Below, in pieces: positions 28,501-40,500 of a stretch of DNA of 64,000 nt. The notes beneath the pieces were generated by a model. The model saw only the letters and a list, made by a program, of their open reading frames with translations. It did no database searches and was not told where the DNA came from. The stretch's first letter is position 1. Each line of letters begins with the position of its first letter. Source of the stretch: Asterias amurensis (lineage: Eukaryota > Echinodermata > Asteroidea > Forcipulatida > Asteriidae); assembly GCF_032118995.1 (NCBI RefSeq), contig NC_092648.1:3115001-3179000 (forward strand), given 5' to 3'. The translations under genes were made by a program, and so were the position numbers.

Positions 28501-31500
28501 TGGTGGTATAAAACATTGTGAGAATCGGCTCACTCTGAAGTGACGTAGTTTTTGAGACAGAAGTAATTTTCCATGAATTTGATTTCAAGACCTCAGAGTT
28601 AGATTTTAAGGTCTAAAAATCAAGCATCTGAGAGCACACAACTTCATGTGGCAAGGGTACTTTTTCTTCCGTTATTATCAAAGGAGTCAAGTGTCTTTAA
28701 ACAAACTCTCCTTTCTGCTAATGACCGGCAGTGCGGTTGCTAATATATATGTAGGTTCATGGAAATTGTGACATTTAAAATAAGAAACTAAACGGAAGTA
28801 AGTCTTACCTCTCATCTCCCTGCAAAGCTTTCTCAATTGCATCTGGAAGCTCTGATCTGAGTAAGTCCTGTTGGTAGGAAAACAAAGCAAAAACAATGCG
28901 TCACATCTCTTTATCTGCAACTTCAATGGAAGGTATTAGTCTGGTAATCACTCTTAAAGGCACTGGACACTATTGGTAAATACTAAAAATAATTGTTAGC
29001 ATAAAAACTTGGTAACCAGCAACGGAGACATGTAGCTGTTGATTGTATAAAACATTGTGAGAAACGGCTCCCTCTGAAGTAACGTAGTTTTTGAGAAAGA
29101 GGTAACTTCTCACACAAATAATAAGACTTCAGCTGAAGCCTTTTATTATGCATCTGAAACCACACAAAGTAGGCCTATTGCAACAAAGGTGTTTTCTTTC
29201 ATTATTCTGTTGACCAATTGAGCCAAAATGTTTACAGGTTTGTTATTTGATGCATATGTTGGGATACACCAAGTGAGAATACTGGTCTTTGACGATAAAA
29301 ACCTTTCGTTAAAAGCCTAGAGCATCAGCGTTTCAAAGTACATATAGGATTTTGAGAAACATTTCACTTCTCAGTATAATCTCAGAAAATCACTCACATG
29401 CGTGACGCTCGGGGATCCTCTGCACAAGGTTGACAAGAGACTGATGACGGTGGAGATGTTAGGGTTACCCTTTGCATCCGGGGTGGTCCCTGCTGCCCCG
29501 GCTGTCTTTGTTCCCGTTGCCATGGCTGCAGTCATGCCACAATTGGCCAATCTTTCTAAGAGCTCCTCGGGCAGGCCGTGCTTGGCTAATGGAAGGGGGT
29601 CCACTCCGCGGCGGGTAAAGCGATCGGCTAATGAGGCAAAACAGCGTAGTGAGCCGTCGGCGACCTGGTAAACAAACATATAGGAGATGATGTCGTCATA
29701 AAGATAAGTAACCACAGGGGAATCAAGCTTGCCTATTAGATCCATCCATTATGTGATTCAACTCTTTTGTTTATATCAAAATAAAAGGAGAATTTACGCA
29801 CTTAAGTCTGTTTTTCTGTAAATGTGTTGGATAAACAGAAGCACTCGGAAAGTTCACTGCAATCTGACATTTTATCTGTATAGCGCGAGAAGAAATTATA
29901 TCATTGACCTTTCATGTTGTATGATGAATGTTACAAAACAAAAGTGCAAAATACAAAGCGGAAGTGTTAGTGTTAAGTTTCCTGAATGAAAACACCAGCA
30001 ATCCAACTGAATTTTTATTTTGTTTGACATTGTATGTAGCTGTACACAAATTCCTATTTACAGGCAATGTCTTTAATTGAGTTTAATTTAACTACAAGTA
30101 TTTTATAGGCCTATTCTTCATTTTCAATTGTATAATTCTTTTTGTATAGACGCCTTGATCGGTTTGCTGGAGAAGAGGGCATTATAAATCCATATTATTA
30201 TTATTACTTATATGGCAGATTATTCGACCTTAGCAGAGTGGGCCAACCGATGGCAGCGAACCTTACGGGTTGGAGTGACTTACACCTTTGACGTTAACAA
30301 AAAAGATATCATACTTGACTCACATGTGAATCTTCATGCTTGAGCAGTGTAGATAAGGACTCCACGCAGGTCTCTAGAGACAGGTCACTGGGTTCCATCT
30401 TGCCACACAGCCTGGACACCACGGCCATGGCGGAGTGAAGAGTATCCTTATGTACCTGGCTGCCATTATCACGTATGAACGACAACACACAGTGGAGTCC
30501 ACCTGCCTCAAAGATGGAGCCTGATTCACGAGTACACATCAACTCAAGGACCTAGGATAAACACAAGGGGAGGAAATCAAACGATAATTTACTCCATTAA
30601 ATTCCACTATGTCAGAAAATCTGCCTAAAATATAAAATAATAATATTAATAATAGCTTTTATTTATGTAGTGCTTACATGCAAGTTGTAACACAGGATTT
30701 CTAAGCGCGGGATCGGGCCAGTATACCCTGTTTTTGAAAGGGCAAGGGCAGGAAGGCATTTTCTCTTTGGTAAAGGGCACCCTATGAGGAAGTTGTAAAT
30801 TTCTACTTTCTACTTTGTTTGAGCACGTTTAAGGTACATGTACAACAATTATTAATGACCAAAAGCAGTGTACACAATACATACACACAGCTCTGTTGCA
30901 GTCACTCTTGTGGATGAACATTCCTTTTTTTCTGTACACTTAAATTTAATTCTACAACACTGTAAAAAATCACTGTGTGGACATAGTGTGTTAAGTCCAC
31001 AGAGTGTTTCAGGTCCCTGCATTATGTGTACCTCTTCTGTTCTCAGGTCCATACTTCGTATAGCATTAAAACATTTGTATAAAACACAATTACAAGTGAT
31101 GTATAGTATTCATCTAATGAACCAATACATTTCCTTGCTTGCCAAAATGTGCATACAAGTACATGGGCGAGCAATGTATATATAATAATTTTTGGGACAA
31201 ATCGAAACTACATTAAGTTCTATGAATTTAATTTAAATAATTTGTAACACATTTCCACTTGACATGCTTCAACACATTTATCAAACAGTACTTCCTGTTA
31301 AAAGAATTATTTACAATTGCAATATAAATCAAAATGAGGGTACGAAACAGGGAAGCTTTTTTGTTTACGCATGTACTCACACAATTCAAGAGGAATTTCC
31401 CCTGGAGTTTGTGTAGTTTTACATGATGAGAATAATAATTTAGTTTTGTTAGGTTGGATAGGAGCTTGTAATGGAGTATGAAAAGTTAACAGCATTATAC

Positions 31501-34500
31501 AGGCACATGTGTATTGAGGTACATGTTGTAGCTTCCTGAACTAACATGAAACACCCACAAGTCAATGTGTACATTTAACTGTACCAGCAGCTCCTGTATT
31601 AAGATAATAAGTGGCTTCTTATATATAGGGCTCACATCCGCCACTCAGTGGCACTTGTGGTGCTCCAACATTTTACACGCATGCTACATGTATGTCAGCC
31701 CACACGCAGTCTATGTAGTGCCAGTTAGTTTTAATTAAAATTTCTACTACCGAACATGTACACCAAATAAAATAAAATACTGGTGTTGTATTTTATTCCT
31801 TCAGCAATTTCATTCATTCATCAATGGTTTTGTTCTGCTTGATCAGCAGAGTATGGGTTCAAGTCACAGTCGTGACACTTGTGCCCTTAAAGCAAGACAC
31901 TTAACCATTGCTTCGTCCTTCAGATGAGACGTAAAGCCGTTGGTCCTGTGTGTTGTGTAGCGCACATAAAATTACCCACAGCACTGATGGAAAAGAGAGG
32001 GGTTCGCCCCAGTGTTTCTGGTTTGCTTGGCAGCACATTGCGACACAGCACCTTGTACACCCTTACATGGTACGTAAAACAAAGGTAGATCTCATAATTC
32101 AAAACGTAGTCCCACATACCTTGCAGGAAAAGTTAAAACACCTTGAGCGTCATTGAGTGACGGATAGCGCACTGTAAATAGCCACCATTATCGTAATCAT
32201 TATCATTATACATGAGCCTAAACCCTCACCTTAATACACTGTTCTGCTAGGTCTTTACTGGTTCTAGACGACAGCTCCACCACAACCAGGCGGTTGCATA
32301 GAGCCTTAATAGCGCCATCGACTGCGACGATGCGTCTCGTGCACTCTGCCGATACATCCAGGTAGTAGGTGATAGCCCGGGCAGTCACTTCTAAGACATT
32401 ATCAGGGGCATGCTCATCAAGGAAGATACGACATAGGGCAGGCAAGAAGGTTCTTGGCGGGCAACTAGAAGGGGAGGAACGAAAAAATATATAAACATGG
32501 GATGAGAGAAAAAATCAAATTGTCCTCATTTGGATGTGAACCCAATACCCCTGACACTCCAGGCAGATGCTCTACCAACTGAGCTATGAGGCACCGGGGT
32601 TTACTCCCTCAGGTTTTCCCCAGAGTAAGAACCACATTTTTCTCATGATGTTTAACAGGGCAAAGTAACAAACACAATGTTTGGTATGGTGCCTAGTGAA
32701 ATAACCAAACATGGGATCCGGGATAAGAGAAAAATCAAATGGTCCTCATTGTTATTTTTGAACCCAAGACCCCTGACACTCCAGGCAGATGCTCTGCCAA
32801 CTGAGCTATGAGGCACAAAGGTAAATTAATCAAGAAATTATTTACAGGTGGTGTACACGATGGTGTGACAAGTTGCAAATATACAAACTGCTATTGAAAT
32901 AAAAAAATTCTTAACAAAATCAGATTCAGCTTAAAAAGAAACAGCTTTGCAACTTTTAAAATAAATAAGATACATAACTGTATCAGCATTTAAAGAATAC
33001 CCTGCTCAATGAGGTCATTAAATTTATAATCAGAGTCCAACAGTTTGGGTGTTGAGTTGCCATTAGGGATAGATGTTGTTAGCGTGAGGAAGGCTTTCCC
33101 AGTGTTAACTAACTGAAAATTATGAAACTCTGAATAAAAGTGTCAGTTTTTCAAAGACAAAAATGTCTGTAATTTGTCTGTAATTTGTTATTATTCACCC
33201 ATTTCATTACAATATTCAAAACAAAGGAGCAATTTAGTTTATTTTAATTTATTGCTCCTTTGTTTTGAATTTGTAAAGAAATGGATGAATGAGGCTGTGG
33301 CAGGCCTGATGATACTTCATGGAGGCAACGGGCGTGACTGCCTCCATGTCCCCTGGTCATTGCCTTGGTGCCCTCCAGTTTAGTAATTTACAATTTCTTC
33401 AGAGGCTGCCCTTTAACAAGGAGAAAATGTCTTGGTGCCCTTGCCCTTTCAAAAACGAAGCATACAGGCCTACGGGTGTTGACTTTTATTCACTGTCTGT
33501 TCACATCTCATCAAAAAGTGGCAAATGACTAATGACGTCTGGCAATACAATAGTGCTGGTTACTCAAGGACTGGAGCCTGGCCTTGGGTAACAAGCCAGT
33601 AGTAATGTCATTAGTCATGTATGATCTCAAGACAGTCAAGGGTTTAACAGAATCAACTAAGGACAACAACACAGCTTATTCTGAAGGCTTAAACAGAAAT
33701 AGCTTTTCGCTTGAATCGTTGTTCACTTAATGCATATTTGTTTGTTCGGTTTTTAAACGAAGGAATTTAAAAACAAATACATTCACTGTATAAGAAACTA
33801 TAACGATCTGGCCAAACATGCTACCTTTCTTGACTTGTCTACATTTAAAGACACTAGACACTATTGGTATAATTGTCAAAGACCAGTCTTCTCACTTGGT
33901 GTACATGTGTATCTCAACATATTTTATGCAAAAAATAACAAACCTGTGAAAATTTGAACTCAATTGGTCGTCGAAATTGTGAGATAATAATGTGAAAGAA
34001 AAAACACCCTTGTCACACAAAATTGTGTGCTTTCAGATGCTTGATTTCAAAATCGAGACATCAAAATCTTCTGAGAGCTCGAAATCAAATTTGTGGAAAA
34101 TTACTTCTTTCTCGAAAAACTACATTAATTCAGAGGGAGCCGTTTTTCACAATGTTTTATACCATCAACCTCTCCCCATTACTCGTTACCAAGTAAGGTT
34201 TTATGCTATATATGATTATTTTGAGTAATTACCAAGAGTGTCCACTGCCTTTAAACCCCAAAAAAATCTTAAAGAGACAGAACTTTATCTTCTGGTAACG
34301 ATTACTTTATAGCTAAGGTATTGGAAAAAAGTGGCAAATTCTAAAAATATAAAAAAATTACATGAACAGTCCTGTAATTCTTAATCCCAATTTTGTTTTA
34401 TATCAGAGTGCATTTAAATGATAAAAATGAGCCTGATTACATGTAAGTGCATGGCTACACAGGTTGGGTAGTCAAATGTCATCTATGCCCCTCGGCACAG

Positions 34501-37500
34501 CCACGATCCTGCAAGGTTTTTAAAAATTGCTGTTTTTTGAGACGTCATTTTGTTGAGTTGAGTACGTGTAGTTTGAAGCGTGTCATTTGATCTGGTGTAC
34601 ACCTTCACAATGCCTGTGTTTTTCATTGTGCTAATATTATTACAGTTTTAACTGTACCAACTACATGTAGGTATGAATCACTGATTGGAAACACAGGTGC
34701 ACAGAGTGTACTGTTACATGTACTAGTGATGTACAATTTACATACGGAGTCATTTTATCATTGGTGGTGAATAATTGTGAAAGAACTGTGCCACAGTACT
34801 CAGTACATTGCCAAGATAAGTCATAATAACCTCCAATGCTTTTAGCAGTACACTATTGTACATAAAGTGTAGCCAAACTGTAATTGGACCCTGGTGAACT
34901 CTGGAAAAAAAATATGCAATGCTAATGTAAAAATTTAATTTAATAAATTGTAGAACAGGTCTCCATTTTACAGAAACATGTAAATTGTTTTACTGCATAC
35001 AAAATACAAATTTGTTAAAGAGTTTTATTGAATTTATTCACAGAATGTACATAAATTGCATGACCTGCGTTTGTACCTTCAAGCAGACTATTTTACATGT
35101 AAGGCAAAGACCATGTCCTTCTAGTTAGTGTACACATTGTTTGGTTTGGAATGATATTGTACCATTTATATCTAGGCTAATACTTACACAGAACAAACGT
35201 AATTTAAGTACGCTTAGTTTTGTACCCAAATTGAGGAATGCCACATTCTCGAGAGGGATTTCCTACTGTACTCGTATGATTTCAAATAAGTTTATGGATG
35301 GCTCAGACCGTTGAAAAAATTATTCATAAAAACACTATCAATGGAACATCGTACATGTATGAGTGCAAAAACGTTGTATCTCCTAAAATAACAAACGTTA
35401 TGCGTGAATTACCAAAGCATCAACCATCTCGCTTTAAATAGCCTGGATTTAAGAACAAAATTGAGATTTTGCTAAATCAAGAATATTATTAATGCTGAAT
35501 ATTGCAATGTTAAAAGGTATGAGTTACTGTGCACTGGATGCAGTGTACAAAATGAAGGCCAACATCTTAGGAATTAGGATGATGTTTTTCATGGAACCCT
35601 GCCAATCCGTGCTGCTGCCAAACAAAAAATGATTAATAAGCAGGCCTGGCAATGCCCCCGGTCTTGGCCTTACATTGTAGAACCCCTTCCAGAGTGTCCC
35701 ATAGACTTTTAGATTTTATAATGGAAGTGCCCTTTGCAAAATGAAAATCGCCTTGCCCTTTCGAAGATGAAATTCCAAGCCTGTCACGGAGCCCTGCCAA
35801 TCAGTGCTGCTGCCTAAATGAAAATTATTTAAGCATCCACCACATGAAACAAACATCCCATCACAGACGTAGACGGGCCTGATACATGTATAGGGATGTA
35901 CTTCATGAAAGCATGTACAGTGCTTGTTGTAGGCAGTATTTCCTCCATGCCCCCTGGTCAGTGCCTTGGTGCCCTTGAAGTGCTACAGTAGAAGTTTACA
36001 ATTTCCTCATTGGGTGCCCTTTACCAAAGAGAAAATGCCTTGGTGCCCTTGCCCTTTCAAAAATGAAGCATACTAGGCCGGCCATCAGATATTTGACCCA
36101 ACACTGCCAATATTCTACAGCGCTACAACCCTCACATTCTGTAATTAGTTTCAATGTGTATGCAGGCATATGAAACATCTGCTCCTAGCATTGGATATGC
36201 ACTAAAATGTATTCTACTCATACAGTGTGCACATGAAATGAGCAATCTGTACAGTTGTTTGTTTAGGGTAAAGGTCAGGTCAAATCCCTCAGACTCTGTA
36301 ATCTGGGAGATTTAAAGGTCTGAAGACATCTTTTGCGCATAATGTGTGCCGTGTAGAATGTATGCACTGAGAGGTACATGTAGAAAGGTACATGTAGCCT
36401 ACAGATTTGTACAGTACTGTACACAGGCCTGTAGGCCTAATGCTTCATTTTTTAAAAGGGCAAATTGCACTGCATTTTCATCCTATGACTGGAGGAAATT
36501 TATGACTGTAAATTTCTACTGTACATGCTGTAACTGAAGCATTTAAAGGGCACCAAGGCAAAGAACAGGGGCATGGAGGCAACCGCCTTCATTGCCTCAG
36601 TGAAGTATCAGGCCTGTGTAGAACCACCTACAAAATGAATGATTTGTCTTGTCAGTGCTCACATAATGAAATGCAAATTACCATTTGTAGACCACTGCAA
36701 TGCCGAGTGAAAATAAAACTCATATTGGGGAATGTTACATAAACCCTGATAAAGAATACCATCAAATTTGTTTGTTTTACTCATCATAAAGATGTGTGCT
36801 TTGAAGCAGTAATGAGTGCTTTCCCCTTAGTTCTGCAGAAGAAAAAAAATACAGGCTACTGTACTTGGGTGCAAAAACACTCAGATTAATCCCATCTTGA
36901 GTTAGGACAAGCATTAAGTTGTCCTACATATTGTAACTTAGGATGGGTTCAATGCATTCTAAATGTAACTCCCATGGTTACAAAACTTAACTCGTCCTTA
37001 GTCCCAAGATTAATCCTTACTTAAAGGAAGAGTCACGGTGAGATCGACGACAGCATTCTTGAGCAGGTGTCTCAACCAGTAGACCAATGAGCATGCTCAG
37101 TGATGAGGGGCCAGTTTATGTAAGCTCTTTGTTTATACATTTTATGTATCTAGGCCCTAAAACAAGGCACTTTGTTTCACAATTCAATACGTTTTATTTG
37201 CCTGTAAAGAAGAGCTTTTATTTTTAGGGAAAATAATAAAGGCCTGGAATTTCAGGCCTTTTTTCATTTTAAAAAGGGCATTTCCAGGCCTGACCCTGAT
37301 ACTTCATGGAGGCAATGGAGGCAATTACACCTCCATGCCCCTGGTCATTGACTTCATGCCCTTGAATACAAAACAATTTCCTTGTAGGGTGCCCTTTGCA
37401 AAGGAGAAAATGCCTTGGTGCCGTTGCCCTTTCAGAAACAAAGCAAACAGGCCTGCACTTCCAGTTGGAAAATCTTTAAGTCTCTATGGGAAACTTTTGA

Positions 37501-40500
37501 AGGGGCAGTGACCAAGGCCAAGACCAGGGCCCAATTTCATGGCTCTTACCGCCAAACAAATTCTGCGCTTACGATCACGTTTCCCCGCTTACGTGCAAGC
37601 GCCGAATTTCTGCGCTAGCCTTGTAAGCGTAGAATGCCTAGTAAAATGGAGTGCGCACGCGCAGAAGCCCAAATTCACCGCTAACCCATGAAATACGCTT
37701 GCCGTAAGCACAGAATTCCCTGCTTCTGTAAGCAACGATTCTGTGCTTACGGTAAGCAGCCATGAAATTGGGCCCAGGGCAACAGGGGCCATGGCCTCCG
37801 TCAGTCCATGGCCTCCATGTAATTCTAGACCTGATAATGTGTAGCCCATATTTCTTAATAGAATGTTGAACACATTATATCACATTCATATCAATTGTAG
37901 TTGATGCTTCAGTTGTCATTTCATTTAAATTTGCCAGGATTATAATTTCCCAGAAGAGCTTGGCGTGGGATGATGTTGAACATAATAATGAATGTCACGA
38001 CGAATGTACAATCAATCAATTTTTTGTGCACGATCTTAGTTCCCTACAAAACAGGGGGACTCAGAATACTAATTTATTCTTCGAGGCCAAGTAGTGAACT
38101 GTCATTCGTGTTTCCCAGGTACTGAGGTCAACAAATTCAATGACAACTCTGGCCAGGAACAGGCTTCAAAATCTATGAGCAAAATATCACACCTTTGGAT
38201 AATTGCGTATAGGCAATACTCTCAGCCTGAAAAGCTTTAATTGACTGGTTACCCATTCTGACAGTTCTTAACAAAAAGGGTACAGATTTTTGCTATAAGG
38301 GGTCAACTCAATCTAAAAATATATTTAGGCCTAATGGGAAAAAATAAGATATTTTCACTTTCTTAAAGCTTGATAACATTCAGCTGAACTATGACCAAGA
38401 TCAATTAAGTATTTGAAAATATTTTTTTTGCATTTAAAATGTGCACCAAAACCACATAAAATTACACATTGTGTAGCATCGTTATTTTGGTACATGTACT
38501 GAACATGATGGAGCAGAAAAGAAAAACGCAGAAGCAAAGATCTAACATTTAAGCACACAATTTTGCTGAATACTTTGGCTACATGTATACATGTACCATG
38601 TGACATGAACACAAAATGACTTGCCACTGATCAGTCTTACATGATGTCTAAACTACAAATTTGTATTGTTGTATGATACTTAAGTAAATCATACTGTGCT
38701 AAACACGCAATGCACGCAATGCCTTCATGATACGACTACATGACTTTGTTTTATAAAATTATCAATTTGCACATGATCTGCCTGAATCAACATTTACAAC
38801 AACCCCGATGATGAATTCATTGAGATGATATTTTGATTCGTAGAATCGATGCACTGTGACAGAGTGCAAAGAGCTCTTGACCTTAATAATCTCTATGGTG
38901 TATGGGTGTACTGGCTGATATTTTTACACATGAGTCATCCTCATATCAATGACAATGTATTGTCAACATGCATGAGACGTGTGGACATGGTGTCCTGTTG
39001 ATACCAGTCCTAGGTATTCCTATGGTATGTGTATTTATTTCTTGAATGTGCACTTCACTCTACATTCATTATGTAGAGTGAAGTGCACATTTTTGAATGT
39101 TTTCAAAGGTCAGAGACTGGTACGGTTGGTACTTAGCCGACTCTGAACTTGTTATTGCCAACGTTTATCATTTTGCATAGTATGCATGAACATTATGCCA
39201 TGGAGGAATCTCAGATGTGTGATCATGTCAAATTGTACATTTTCAAATCAAGTAAATAACTTGACAAACTCTCCTTGTCAGGTTGTGTAATGTTGACACG
39301 TATAGTACCAAATGAACAATTCAATGGACCCTTCCCAGGAAAAATGCTAATCACATTCACGTTTGCGTACAGACCCTGTTGGTTGGCAAACACCATAGAG
39401 TTGTGCACTAAGCAAACGCGCAATCGCGTCTGCGTCCTGCGTCACGCATCCATCCATTAGCCGTGTACAAAACAGCGCGATGTTCTCTCATTTTGCCAAC
39501 CAAAAGGTTAGTGCGCACTCATTTTGCCAACCAAAAGGTTAGTGCACGCGCTATGTGCAATTTACATATCATGGGAAGGGTCTATTGTATTTGATGAGTA
39601 ATTAATTAATTTATATTTACAAACATGTGTACCATGTGTCAATGTACAATGTGTCTGTATTTAAGTCTTGTCACTGTCAAAAAATGCCCCCATACTGGGA
39701 CGCAATACACACACTCACATACACAAAAACCACACCTGGGTGACCTGGCACATTTGTGTATTTTGCTGTAAAATACAAACATCATTGCCTACCCACTAAT
39801 GAATGGCAGTACCACCTGATTTCATTGATTGGTCTGTCTGTGCAGTGAATGATTTCCTTCATACATTCATTCATACATACTGTGAAATTCAGATCTCTTC
39901 TCAAAACTTAAAAACTTATGTCATGGTTTTCAAGGGTAATTTTGTTGTGTGTGTCTTTCTTTCGTTTTGTTTTTGGTTTTTACCATGCAGATGGTTTTAC
40001 ACTATTGCTCATTACAAGTCTTTATTATTATTATTTATCATTTGCTATAAAGCAAAAGCTCAATCACAATGAATTTCAGAGGCAAAATTACAGCACAAAA
40101 CCATTCCCGAATGATGCGATTAAGAACTATAATCTGCACCCAAGCTATTGTTACTATAATCACCAGTTTCCTTTGTTCTATTTCACTATTTCAAATACTT
40201 CCTGAATCATCAGATTAAAATGCATTGTTTGGATGACTACAAAACTGTGTATTCATTGTTCTGGGTGCACCTCTATCCAGTGGCTCATTTATCAATGGTG
40301 GTAAATGCATCATGTATGAACACTCCTGTTTGTGAATCATAACCTTCATGCTCTTAGTAATGAATATCTAACCCTTTATGTGATGTGGTATGGGGAAGGA
40401 CACACAGTCACATGAATGGTACATCACGACATCACCACATGCACTGTACGTGAATGCTGTCCGTGTAGGGGAATGCTTACGTACATGTATATAACATGTA

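Larger units (their letters stand above)
24320..28808 (-). other. HECTD1 intron 5 (4.5 kb, repeat-rich)
   Basis: No extra exon recognised. Contains a CR1/L2-like tail with (ATT)n (about 24400-24515), MITE copies 4, a diverged copy at about 27630-27977 and copy 5, a GGGCCC-type element (25347-25612), a TAGTCCTAA-rich repeat (about 26445-26760) and a small hairpin near 24590-24640. Confidence 0.6.

Noticed and set aside
32530..32590. Functional tRNA gene on the minus strand
   Set aside because: Two near-identical copies share a non-tRNA tail, which marks a tRNA-derived SINE.
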